Source of the DNA: Methanosarcina sp. UBA293
Lineage (GTDB): Archaea; Halobacteriota; Methanosarcinia; Methanosarcinales; Methanosarcinaceae
Length of the DNA: 45,735 nt
Direction of reading: 5' to 3'
Assembly: GCA_002499445.1 (NCBI GenBank)
Contig: DALS01000053.1
Coordinates: 1-45,735 of the forward strand
Shown one piece after another: positions 9,487 to 17,715 of this stretch. Below the pieces are notes generated by a model. That model did not search any database and was not told the origin of the DNA. It worked only from the letters and a program-made list of their open reading frames with translations. Made by a program: the position numbers and the translations under genes. Position 1 is the first letter of the stretch. Each line of letters begins with the position of its first letter.

Positions 9487-9530
9487 GAGATATGAAATAA
9501 CCTCTTGAAAACACTAGAAAGAAGATAATT

Positions 9531-9600
9531 GGAATATTATTTTATGAATTGGAATACTACTTTATGAATTGGAATACTACTTTATGAATTGGAATATTAC
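9531..9600. repeat. 20-bp tandem repeat, 3.5 copies
   Basis: Units start at 9541, 9561 and 9581 (TTTATGAATTGGAATACTAC; the last unit ends ATTAC), preceded by a half unit at 9531-9540. There are no spacers, so it is a minisatellite and not a CRISPR. It lies in the 480-base gap between the radical SAM gene and the methyltransferase. Confidence 0.9.
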
Positions 9601-9702
9601 TTATAATTAAAAACCATTGTTATCTTATTTCATATTTTCTAAATTTTGCAGAAATCTCTAATAAAAAATCTAAATTTAAGCCAGAATGATAATTTCTTCA
9701 TC

Positions 9703-10398
9703 TTATTTTCGCATAGTTACCAGATACAGTTTCCTTGGAAGTTCTCCTTCTTCAAACTCCTCTATTTTAAAACTTTCATATCCTTCTGCCAAATGTTTGA
9801 CCTGTTCTCTACTGAAAAAATGCACAATAAAACCGCCTGCAATTTCATACATATCCTCCCCTCTGTGAATCCCTGTCATATATTGTGCATCTCCAATGTG
9901 CCTGGCTGTGTAAATATTAAGTCCACCTGGCTTGAGCACTCTTTTGATTTCACTACTGAGGAACTCCAGCTCGGCTGTAGTCAGTGCCATGCAGTAGAGC
10001 ATATGAGAATAGCAAGCATCAAAAGTGTCATTTTCGAAAGGCAGAGGCTTCCGGACATCATGCACCAGAGGAATTATCGAATCCGAAAGCCCCATAGTAT
10101 CAATTCTCTCCTTCACTGCCTTTAGTCCGCTTTCGCTGTAATCAAGTGCATGTACACGAAAGCCTCTACTGGCAAAAAAGCAGGTATCCCTTCCCTGGCC
10201 GCTTCCCAATTCAAGGATTTTCCTTTTTCCTTCTTTTTCAAAAATGTCTGCAGCTTTTTGGCCAGGATAACTTGGCTTGTCTCCAAACCTGGAACAGTTA
10301 TTTGAAAATACCTTCTCCCAATGAGGCTGCTGCCTATTAATGGCATTTTTCTCTACGCCGGATTCTGTTTTATTGATACCCATAGCTTCTTTTTTCAT
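9703..10398 (-). CDS. class I SAM-dependent methyltransferase
   Basis: The protein is 231 residues with motif I ILELGSGQGRDTCFFA, the acidic motif II region VHALDYSES, a motif IV-like region FDACYSHMLYCM, and VLKPGGLNIYTAR. This is the fold of tellurite-resistance/thiopurine-type and UbiE-like small-molecule methyltransferases; the acceptor cannot be told. AGGAAG eight bases before the ATG supports the start. It lies 29 bases downstream of the activase gene on the same strand, so it is probably the last gene of the double-cubane operon and may act on the same substrate (inference). Confidence 0.8.
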   Translation of the reverse strand: MKKEAMGINKTESGVEKNAINRQQPHWEKVFSNNCSRFGDKPSYPGQKAADIFEKEGKRKILELGSGQGRDTCFFASRGFRVHALDYSESGLKAVKERIDTMGLSDSIIPLVHDVRKPLPFENDTFDACYSHMLYCMALTTAELEFLSSEIKRVLKPGGLNIYTARHIGDAQYMTGIHRGEDMYEIAGGFIVHFFSREQVKHLAEGYESFKIEEFEEGELPRKLYLVTMRK

Positions 10399-10427
10399 AT
10401 GATTTACTTCCTATAAGAAATACTGTT

Positions 10428-11189
10428 TTAACGGATACTGTACAGTGCTGCCCCAAGTGCGCCCGTAATCTGTGGTTCAGAAGGCACACAAAACGATACA
10501 CCCAGCTCTTTTTCTAGAGCTACTTTAATGCCAGCGTTTTTTGCCACGCCTCCAACGAAGGCTACATTTTGTTTTAGCCCTATTTGCCGAGCCATGACAG
10601 CGACTCTCTTAGCAATATTTTCAATGAGTCCAGCTGCGATATCTTCTTTTGTAAAGCCTCTTGCACGGAGGGATATAACCTCGGACTCTGCAAAAACAGT
10701 ACACATGCTTGTTATACCTGCAGGAGTTTTTGAATCAAGCGCCAACTCCCCCAATTCCTCTATTGGCACTTCAAGCGCCCTTGCCGTGTATTCTAAGAAT
10801 TTGCCTGTGCCAGCTGCACATTTGTCGTTCATTAAAAAATCAATTACCTTGCCGTTATTTACCGAAATAACCTTACAGTCCTGACCTCCTATATCTATTA
10901 TCCCGTTAACATCTGGATATAGGTGATATACACCCAAAGCATGGGCAGTAATCTCGCTTATAGCTTTGTCGGCGAACTTTATGCTATTCCTGCCATATCC
11001 TGTTGAATATACGTGGTCAACAGCTTTTTTGTCGACTCCGGCATGGTCGAGCACATCTTTATATGCCATTTCTGCCGCTGATATAAAATCGAATGCTGTA
11101 GGCCGTATAGTATGGATAATACTTCTATCGCCTTTAACCAGTACTGCCTTCGTTGTAGCCGAACCCGCGTCTATTCCAACTGAGATCAT
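10428..11189 (-). CDS. 2-hydroxyacyl-CoA dehydratase-type activase (BadF/HgdC ATPase)
   Basis: An ASKHA-fold ATPase that uses ATP to push a low-potential electron into its partner. Motifs: GIDAGSATTKAVLV (phosphate 1), GIIDIGGQDCKVI, and the two Cys that bridge one [4Fe-4S] cluster between subunits of the dimer, in NDKCAAGTGKF and SMCTVFAESE. GGVAKNAGI forms the adenosine site. The length of 253 residues is typical. Its start overlaps the stop of the upstream partner gene by four bases (ATGA), so the two are translationally coupled. The partner is the double-cubane protein, not a classic two-subunit dehydratase. Confidence 0.92.
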   Translation of the reverse strand: MISVGIDAGSATTKAVLVKGDRSIIHTIRPTAFDFISAAEMAYKDVLDHAGVDKKAVDHVYSTGYGRNSIKFADKAISEITAHALGVYHLYPDVNGIIDIGGQDCKVISVNNGKVIDFLMNDKCAAGTGKFLEYTARALEVPIEELGELALDSKTPAGITSMCTVFAESEVISLRARGFTKEDIAAGLIENIAKRVAVMARQIGLKQNVAFVGGVAKNAGIKVALEKELGVSFCVPSEPQITGALGAALYSIR

Positions 11190-12331
11190 GAAAGCATCTC
11201 CAAGAATGCATCCACACGAAGTCCAATCTGCTCGATATCCGAGTTACTATAGTCCGTCTCAATAAAAAGCATAGGTATCCCAGCCTTCCTTAAAGCCTGC
11301 TGTACCTTATATTTCTCGATATTGTATCCGTGGCAGAACTGCAAAGTGTAGTAAACAACCCCATCGACTTCAAATTCTCTTGCAAGTTCTAGAATGTTCT
11401 CTATACGTCTATCATTTGGACTCATACACGAGCAGGGTATTTTGATATAGCGTTCAGCCAGCGCCAGCATTGGGTCCTTATTTTCATCAACCAGATCCCA
11501 GAAAGATCTTGTGCCAGTGCAGCTCTCCTCAGCTACGATAACCCCTCCTCTGCTCTCTATGATTTCTGGTACTTTTGTGTTGCCGCTCGACATCGGGCAG
11601 CCAGAGATCATTATCCTGGGTTTGTGGGTTCCATCTGGCTTAATTTTCTCTACTTCGTTGATTAGCATGCGAAGAGACGCTTTCAATTCTTCCGTTGATA
11701 GAAAATACTGCTTTTGAAGGAGCTTGAGCACATCAACGCCACGGATGGGAGGGGGATCAATTTTCCGCAGCTCATAGAACCTGTGAAGTAACTGCCTTGT
11801 CTCGTTCGAGGATTTTATTTCCATTTTTAACTGTTCAACAGTGATTTTGTTGCCTGTCAGCTGTTCCATGACGCCTTTAAATTTATAAATTTCTCCTAAA
11901 AAATAGTTTAGAGCTTCAGGGCTGTCTGGCCTCTGTGGGAGGTCGATCACATAGGTTGGAACATAATCTCCCAATAGTTCGTACATTTTCTTCTTACTAT
12001 CACAGGTATTCTCGGCGACTATCAGATCTACCATACCATAGTGGGAGCAGGATTTTACGCCCGAACAACCGTTATTTACGATAGAGCCAAAAGAAGATTT
12101 GATAAGCGGGCAGATGTTCCTGGGTAAATATTGCTCTGCTATAGATACAGTGTCGTTTTTGCCCCCGCAGAGTATTATACGGTCAGCACCTGCCGCAAAG
12201 ATAATCTCGTCAGGCACAAAAAGGCAAAAAGTGCCAACTAGTTTCTTTCCCGCCTTTTTTTCATCTACAATCTGGGAAATCCGCGTATTATATGAATTTT
12301 TAAGATGATCAAGACTTTCAAAACAGTGCAT
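11186..12331 (-). CDS. double-cubane cluster protein (HgdB/FldB-like reductase)
   Basis: A 381-residue member of the 2-hydroxyacyl-CoA dehydratase beta-subunit family. Conserved Cys occur in NICPLIKSSFG, NGCSGVKSCSHYG, ENTCDSKKKMYE, ISGCPMSSG, EESCTGTR, IPCSCMS and LQFCHGYN. A single-gene form coupled to an activase, as here, matches the double-cubane cluster proteins, whose characterised member reduces small molecules at an [8Fe-9S] double cubane. That is established for the family; the substrate here is unknown. No CoA-transferase or second dehydratase subunit is nearby, which argues against amino-acid fermentation. No Shine-Dalgarno precedes the ATG, so the transcript may be leaderless. 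Confidence 0.88.
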   Translation of the reverse strand: MHCFESLDHLKNSYNTRISQIVDEKKAGKKLVGTFCLFVPDEIIFAAGADRIILCGGKNDTVSIAEQYLPRNICPLIKSSFGSIVNNGCSGVKSCSHYGMVDLIVAENTCDSKKKMYELLGDYVPTYVIDLPQRPDSPEALNYFLGEIYKFKGVMEQLTGNKITVEQLKMEIKSSNETRQLLHRFYELRKIDPPPIRGVDVLKLLQKQYFLSTEELKASLRMLINEVEKIKPDGTHKPRIMISGCPMSSGNTKVPEIIESRGGVIVAEESCTGTRSFWDLVDENKDPMLALAERYIKIPCSCMSPNDRRIENILELAREFEVDGVVYYTLQFCHGYNIEKYKVQQALRKAGIPMLFIETDYSNSDIEQIGLRVDAFLEMLS

Positions 12332-12563
12332 ATTCTTTATAATTAATGTCGATCTATTAAATAATTTATTAACTCTGTTTTTCGTGTTACAGCCAAGGCT
12401 ACAAAACGTGTCTTTACAATCTGGCTAATCCTGTCAGAAAAATCAAATGCTACAAGTACATATTATGCACGTGCGCATATCCATTATATGATCTGAAAAA
12501 GAGTTAAAGTGTGAATTAAAAAGTGAAAATATGGACTAAAAGTAAAGGCTCAGATCTAAATTA

Positions 12564-12971
12564 TTAGTGTAATTCCTGGAATTCAATTCCTTCAAATCTG
12601 CATGTTGCAAACTTTCCCTCGCGAAAAGCATACAGGAAGACTTTGAAAAGAGCATAAAGCCTGAAATAAAGAGCAAGCAGGACAGGAGAACGAAATCCAC
12701 TGATATACACGATTTTCTTATCGTCCCTGATCGAATCATCCAAAAATTTTACAGTTCCATCGAAAGTTTTTCTTTTCAGTGTGCTCCCTCTCGGCAAGCA
12801 GGGCCCTAGTACCACCACATCTTCTTCCATGCCGTCAGCACTTTTTGTTCCCTCAACAAAGCCGTAATTGAAAATCGTGGGCAGTGGGGAAAAGAAAGCC
12901 TTCTCATAGCCTTTATCTGTTTTATTATACTTCCAGAAACTGTATTTTGGAGTCTCTATAATAATCTTCAT
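12564..12971 (-). CDS. divergent soluble inorganic-pyrophosphatase-like protein
   Basis: A 135-residue protein whose layout follows soluble type I pyrophosphatase. It has IETP...KY at the start (E6, K14), FFSP...NYGFV (Y36), DGMEEDVVVLGP (D46, D51), a strand FDGTVKFLDDSIRDDKKIV (D78, D83, K85), and a C-terminal FREGK helix. By my alignment, several catalytic residues are replaced: the second Glu of the KYE motif is Asn16, the middle Asp of the DxDxxD box is Met48, and the YK pair near the C-terminus is lost. It is also shorter than the usual 165-175 residues. It probably keeps the fold but lacks normal activity, or has a new substrate. It stands alone between divergent neighbours. Confidence 0.6.
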   Translation of the reverse strand: MKIIIETPKYSFWKYNKTDKGYEKAFFSPLPTIFNYGFVEGTKSADGMEEDVVVLGPCLPRGSTLKRKTFDGTVKFLDDSIRDDKKIVYISGFRSPVLLALYFRLYALFKVFLYAFREGKFATCRFEGIEFQELH

Positions 12972-13033
12972 GGAAAATGGTCCTGTCTTAATCGGAAAAT
13001 ATTCTTCTCAGGCCTCTGATCAGATCTATGTTT

Positions 13034-13124
13034 ATTCCATTTCTCAGCCCTATGTTCTTTTTATTTCCCAGCCTTATATCTTTCCATTTCCCAGCTTATA
13101 TCTTTCCATTTCTTGACATATATC
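13034..13124. repeat. degenerate ~22-bp tandem repeat
   Basis: About four imperfect copies of a pyrimidine-rich unit reading TTTCCATTTCCCAGCTTATA. The best two lie at 13081-13102 and 13103-13124, in the gap between the pyrophosphatase-like and Trm5-like genes. Confidence 0.7.
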
Positions 13125-13259
13125 TTAATACTTTTACCTATTTCTCCAAAGCCAAAAGACATATATTAAAATAATTTTTGAGAAGGTTAAAGAACTGAAA
13201 AATAGGCTTATACACTGACAAATACCCTGACAATACCCTGAAAGGCAGAGGCATGTAGA

Positions 13260-14153
13260 ATGTGTTTTCGAAATAGAGTGAGCTTGCGAGATTCAATGAG
13301 AGGAATAGTTGAGGAACCCTTACTTCAGCTTGTTCCAAAACGTTTTGATTATATAGGTAATGTGGCCGTAATCTCGATCCCTTCAGAACTTGCAGCTTAT
13401 AATGAAGTCATTGCCTCGAAGCTGTTTTCCATGCGAGGCAACACTCAGGCTGTGCTTAATAAGGTTAGCAAACTCGAAGGAGAACACAGGATTGCAGATT
13501 TTGAGGTTTTGCTAGGGGAATCTACGGAAACCATTCACAGAGAAAACGGCTACACCTACAAACTGGATGTAAAAAAAGTCTTTTTTAATCCCCGCCTGTA
13601 CTCGGAGAGAAAAAGGGTAGCTTCAAAAATAAAGTCTGGGGAACGCATTATAATTCCTTTTGCAGGAGTAGGCCCTTTTGTGCTTCCTGCTGCAGGAAAA
13701 GGAGCAAGGGTATACGCCATTGAAATAAATCCCGAAGCATGTGCTTGCCTGAAAGAAAATATCCGGATTAACCGGCTTGAGGAACAAATTACTGTTATCC
13801 AGGAGAATTTTGAGAATCTTTTCCGAAATGAGAATATTCTTCACACTGAGAATAGCTTGTCGGCCTTCCCAAATCCAGGCAAAAGGAAGGATGAAAATAT
13901 TCAGGTTCCAGACAGGGGGTTTGATAGGGCTATTGTGCCAACTCCTTACGGCATGGACCATTTTCTTGGAAAAATTTCAAAACTTGTAAGAAAAGGCGGG
14001 TACATTCATTTTTACACCTTTAAAGCCGAATCCCAGATTCCAGGACTGATTAATGAGTATAAAAAAATGGGATTTGGGGTGGAGCATTACAGACGAGCCG
14101 GAAATGTTGCCCCAGGCATAAGCAGATGGGTTTTTGATCTCATTAAAAAATAA
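13260..14153 (+). CDS. Trm5/TYW2-family tRNA methyltransferase-like protein
   Basis: It resembles archaeal Trm5, the tRNA G37-N1 methyltransferase. Visible parts are the D2 entry LRDSMRG...FDYIGNVAVISIPSEL, the linker TIHRENGYTYKLDVKKVFFNPRLYSERKRVA, the SAM motif PFAGVGPFVLPAAGKGARVYAIEINPEA, and KENIRINRLEEQITV. It lacks the N-terminal D1 domain (297 residues in all). The motif that in Trm5 reads NLP/NPP is replaced by VPTPYGMDHFL, so target position or product may differ from m1G37. GAGG eight bases before the ATG supports the start; an internal Met before RGIVEE is possible. An insertion around residues 190-220 is low in conservation. Confidence 0.78.
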   Translation: MCFRNRVSLRDSMRGIVEEPLLQLVPKRFDYIGNVAVISIPSELAAYNEVIASKLFSMRGNTQAVLNKVSKLEGEHRIADFEVLLGESTETIHRENGYTYKLDVKKVFFNPRLYSERKRVASKIKSGERIIIPFAGVGPFVLPAAGKGARVYAIEINPEACACLKENIRINRLEEQITVIQENFENLFRNENILHTENSLSAFPNPGKRKDENIQVPDRGFDRAIVPTPYGMDHFLGKISKLVRKGGYIHFYTFKAESQIPGLINEYKKMGFGVEHYRRAGNVAPGISRWVFDLIKK

Positions 14154-14185
14154 ATAGGAAAGAAAGAACGTAGAGAGTTTCAGTC

Positions 14186-15610
14186 TTAAAGCCCGATATG
14201 TTTAAGCAAATGATGATAATGCTCAGGCGGCAGCCGCGAATAAAAAGCTCTGGTTACGACTTCGCTCAGAGAAGGGTGAATATCCATAGCCCGCATGATT
14301 GGCGCAGGACTTCTTAATTCAGTATACATGAGAGGAATAATCTGGTGGATCAGGACTGAAGCCTGTGGGCCTATAATATGCGCTCCCAAGATTTTATCAG
14401 CTTCTGCATCCAGAATCACCTTCACGAAATAATCCCTGAGTTCCATAGCTGATCCTTTTGCAGTATCCTCAAAGAATTTGAGGCCTATGAGAATTCTCTC
14501 CTCCCCGTACTTTTCTATAGCTTCCTGTTCCTTCATGCCTACTCCAGCAATTTCAGGATGGGAAAAGACTGCATGAGGTACTGCATGGTAGTCTGCCTTT
14601 ACTTTTTCTTTCAAGATCGCATTAAGGTAAACTATTCCTGATTCGTAGTTCCCTACATGCTTTAGCAGATATTTTCCATTTGCATCCCCGAACGCCCAGA
14701 TATTTGGTTGTGAGGTTTCAAGATACTCATTTACCAGAATCCAGCCTTCAATATCGGTTTTAATTCCGGCTCTTTCGGGGTGGAGAATATCGGTGTTTGG
14801 GGCTCTTCCTGTTGCCACAAGGACCTCATCTACTGTTATTTTTACTTCCTGTCCCGAGTTTCTTTCCTTTGCAATAACAGTTTTCTGCCCGTTTTCTTCT
14901 TTTCGTACCTCTATGGCTTCATGATTTGTAATGACTTTCATGTATTCCGACATTTTTCTCCTGGCAAGTCTGGAGATTTCGGGCTCCTCCTGCGGAAGAA
15001 ATTGGGGATTTCTTCCTATGATCGTGACATCGGCTCCCATAGCCGAGAAAAAGTGCCCGTATTCGGCTGCAATGTAACTTCCTCCCAGAATGGCAAGTTT
15101 TTTTGGGAATTCCGTGAGCTTAAGCACAGTATCGCTTGTAAGGTATCCTGTTTCTTCAAGGCCTTTTACGGGCGGGATTGCAGGTTTTGAGCCGGTACAG
15201 AGGAAGATCATTTCGGAGTGGAGGGTTTTTTCGCCAACTTTCAGGGTATAAGGAGAGACAAACTCCGCACTTTCATGATAATAGTCAAGGTACGGGTTTT
15301 CAGCCAAGCCTTTCCTTATCGCTTCTATATCTTCTCCTATTTTTTTTCGCATCCTTTCCATAATTGCAAGGAAATCTATGCCCTTAATCTCAAGTTCAAT
15401 TCCAAAAATAGATGCAGTTTCCAGTTCCCTGATAAGTTCAGCAGGATAAAGCAAGATTTTTGAAGGAATACACCCTCTAGTAAGACAGATTCCTCCGGGT
15501 TCATCTTTGTCAATAACAGCAACTCGAATTTCAGGGTTTAAATCAATGATAGGATTTATATAGTTCATTGCAGAACCCGTACCTATTATGATCAGGTCAT
15601 AATTTTCCAT
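14186..15610 (-). CDS. dihydrolipoamide dehydrogenase-like flavoprotein disulfide reductase
   Basis: A 474-residue class I pyridine-nucleotide disulfide oxidoreductase. It has an N-terminal FAD motif (IIGTGSAM), the redox disulfide GGICLTRGCIPSK (C42/C47), a NAD(P) motif (LAILGGSYIAAEYG), a second FAD motif (IWAFGDANG), and a C-terminal dimerisation domain with the catalytic base in HPSLSEVV. It would pass electrons between NAD(P)H and a disulfide or lipoyl group. No 2-oxoacid dehydrogenase genes adjoin it, so dihydrolipoamide as substrate is not assured; mercuric-reductase-like or CoA-disulfide-type roles are alternatives. It converges on the Trm5-like gene. Confidence 0.88.
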   Translation of the reverse strand: MENYDLIIIGTGSAMNYINPIIDLNPEIRVAVIDKDEPGGICLTRGCIPSKILLYPAELIRELETASIFGIELEIKGIDFLAIMERMRKKIGEDIEAIRKGLAENPYLDYYHESAEFVSPYTLKVGEKTLHSEMIFLCTGSKPAIPPVKGLEETGYLTSDTVLKLTEFPKKLAILGGSYIAAEYGHFFSAMGADVTIIGRNPQFLPQEEPEISRLARRKMSEYMKVITNHEAIEVRKEENGQKTVIAKERNSGQEVKITVDEVLVATGRAPNTDILHPERAGIKTDIEGWILVNEYLETSQPNIWAFGDANGKYLLKHVGNYESGIVYLNAILKEKVKADYHAVPHAVFSHPEIAGVGMKEQEAIEKYGEERILIGLKFFEDTAKGSAMELRDYFVKVILDAEADKILGAHIIGPQASVLIHQIIPLMYTELRSPAPIMRAMDIHPSLSEVVTRAFYSRLPPEHYHHLLKHIGL

Positions 15611-15960
15611 GCTTTCCCCCCACTGTCAATTACAGCACGTAGATTTGTGGTTATAAATACAATCTATTTCTGGTTATACTTATGGATTGAAACATGGATT
15701 GAAACTTTGCTAGATCACACACATAAGCCTGAGGAATCTGAAGAATGAATTAATATTAATTTTAGGATAGAGAAAAATAATTTGTGTACATTTTCCAGCT
15801 GCGGCTGCTAAAACAGAACAAAGCTTGCTAACATAAAATTACTTTAGATTCCAATCCACATTTTAAAATTCTCTCTAAAGTAGAAACAACTACCTATTTA
15901 TAAAGATAAGCCTATTCTATGTAACTTCCCACAAAGAGTAAAAACAAAAGATGTCCGATA
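15611..15960. other. intergenic region with 12-bp tandem duplication
   Basis: A 350-base divergent promoter region between the flavoprotein gene and the DUF92 gene. At 15682-15705 the 12-mer ATGGATTGAAAC is repeated twice. Nothing else could be assigned. Confidence 0.5.
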
Positions 15961-17319
15961 ATGAACAGAGCTGCCCGATTCTTCAAAAATGCTGATTCCT
16001 GTCAGGGAATTCCCATAATACATATTCTATATTTCGTTCTCATTCTTATAGCCCCTTTTGTAGGTGTAAATTTTCTTTTTCTCCTATCAATCGTACTTTT
16101 TTTGATAATTCGATTTTCAGGAATCTCTTTTTTCAGTAGCAGAGATGTCACCAGCCTTACTTTTTCCCTAGCTCTAATGCTCTTTGTTTCCATAATCTTG
16201 GGAAGCTCTTCTTACGCCTATCCCTTCTACATAGTACTCGCTGCGTTTGCAGTTGCAGCCGTAGGAAATCATAAGACTTCTTTTTCCGAAACTGATCCTG
16301 CACTTGATTCTAGTTCGAGGCGGTATAGAGGAATCAAAAAGAGAAGTTTTTCAATACTCTGGAGTTCGGCTTTCTTGGCCCTTCGGATCGCTGCTGCATT
16401 TCTTGCTGCAAGCTGGATCATCTACTGGCAGAAGCTTTCGGTATCATATAATCTGGTCTTCTTTATAGCTGTGATTGGAGCGGTTACAGGTTCCCTTTTT
16501 GAGTCAATTCCCTCAAAAATAGATAAGAATATCTCGGTGTCACTGGGCGCAGGGATGATGATGTGGATTTTTGAGGAGTTTAGATACTGGGTCCCTCCTG
16601 AAGAAATGGTCGTAGCACTTGTCTTCTCATTCTTCCTTGGTGTATTGGCTTACAGGGCGAAGATTGCAGATGTCTCTGCCCTTCTGAGTGCAGCTCTTCT
16701 GGGAGTCCTGATAATCGTCTTCAGCGGGCTTTCCTGGTTCCTGCTGCTGCTCACGTTTTTTATCCTTGGAGGCGGGTTTACAAGATACAAGTACGCCTAC
16801 AAAGAATCCATAGGGATTGGGCAGGCTAAAGACGGAATCCGTAGTTATGAAAACGTGTTTTCGAACAGTACGGCAGCTCTTGTCCTTGCAGTGGCATATG
16901 GAGTCTTCCCAGAGCACAGCCTTCCGATTGTCTATGCCTATATGGGTACGGTTGCAACGGCTACCGGAGATACTCTAGCAAGTGAAATAGGGACAACAGC
17001 AAAAGGAAAGCCAAGGATGATAACAACCTTAAAACTCTCAGAGCCGGGAACTGACGGAGCAGTATCGTTGCTTGGAGAACTTGCTGCAATCTTCGGTTCT
17101 GCAGCGATAGGAATCCTTGCATATATATTAGGAGTTTCAGATAATCTTATATTGACAGTCCTTATTACAACAGCAGGTGGCTTTTTCGGGACAAATGTAG
17201 ACAGTCTCCTTGGGGCTACTCTTCAGAAAAGGAGTTTGCTCTCAAACAGTGGAGTCAATTTCGTGGCAACCTTTGTAGGAGCAGGAATTTCCGCAGGTCT
17301 GTACTATCTCATAACTTGA
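15961..17319 (+). CDS. DUF92 family integral membrane protein (phytyl-phosphate-kinase-like)
   Basis: A 452-residue polytopic membrane protein with about ten or more hydrophobic helices. The C-terminal half holds the DUF92 signature: GGGFTRYKYAYKE, GIRSYENVFSNSTAALVLAV, ATATGDTLASEIG, TLKLSEPGTDGAVSLLGELAA, GGFFGTNVDSLLGATLQ. Plant and cyanobacterial members include VTE6, a phytyl-phosphate kinase. In archaea a role in polyprenyl or geranylgeranyl phosphate metabolism is plausible but unproven. The N-terminal roughly 200 residues are an additional membrane region beyond the DUF92 core, with a charged loop near residue 110. It is monocistronic as far as can be seen. Confidence 0.8.
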   Translation: MNRAARFFKNADSCQGIPIIHILYFVLILIAPFVGVNFLFLLSIVLFLIIRFSGISFFSSRDVTSLTFSLALMLFVSIILGSSSYAYPFYIVLAAFAVAAVGNHKTSFSETDPALDSSSRRYRGIKKRSFSILWSSAFLALRIAAAFLAASWIIYWQKLSVSYNLVFFIAVIGAVTGSLFESIPSKIDKNISVSLGAGMMMWIFEEFRYWVPPEEMVVALVFSFFLGVLAYRAKIADVSALLSAALLGVLIIVFSGLSWFLLLLTFFILGGGFTRYKYAYKESIGIGQAKDGIRSYENVFSNSTAALVLAVAYGVFPEHSLPIVYAYMGTVATATGDTLASEIGTTAKGKPRMITTLKLSEPGTDGAVSLLGELAAIFGSAAIGILAYILGVSDNLILTVLITTAGGFFGTNVDSLLGATLQKRSLLSNSGVNFVATFVGAGISAGLYYLIT

Positions 17320-17343
17320 ATTGTACTGTCTTGCCCGTATTAT

Positions 17344-17463
17344 CTTATAACTCGAACGTACTGTCTTACAACTTAAATAATCTATAACTCAAATTAACTT
17401 ATAACTCGAACGTACTGTCTTACAACTTAAATAATCTACTCAAATTAACTTATAACTCGAACC
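17344..17463. repeat. 54/51-bp tandem repeat
   Basis: Copy 1 (17344-17397) and copy 2 (17398-17448) are identical except that copy 2 lacks one TAA triplet; a 15-base partial third copy follows to 17463. The unit begins CTTATAACTCGAACGTACTG. It occupies the start of the 387-base gap after the DUF92 gene. The rest of the gap (to 17715) shows no gene. Confidence 0.9.
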
Positions 17464-17715
17464 CTGATACAGGATAGTTTTGTAAACCGATTTTATTTCC
17501 TTACTTGTCCAAGGTAAGATAATTCCTGAGTCTTTCAGGCTCCAATGCTGTTTTTTTTCGGGCTCCTTCCACTCTTTCTATAATTCCATACCCTCTAAAA
17601 GAAGCATCCATTTATACTTTCAGAGATCTATCTTTAAAGAAGCGGGGTTATTTAACGTATTTATCGATAAGTTAGCTTAAGAATTCAATTTATCCGGTTA
17701 CCGAGTGTGCTTGTT

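Noticed and set aside
9531..9600. 20-bp repeats as a CRISPR array
   Set aside because: The units abut without spacers; it is a simple tandem repeat.
11186..12331. 2-hydroxyglutaryl-CoA dehydratase for amino-acid fermentation
   Set aside because: Only one dehydratase-type subunit is present and no CoA-transferase; the single-gene layout fits a double-cubane protein better.
15682..15705. GGATTGAAAC repeats resembling CRISPR repeat ends
   Set aside because: Only two directly adjacent 12-mers with no spacers, no further copies and no cas genes.
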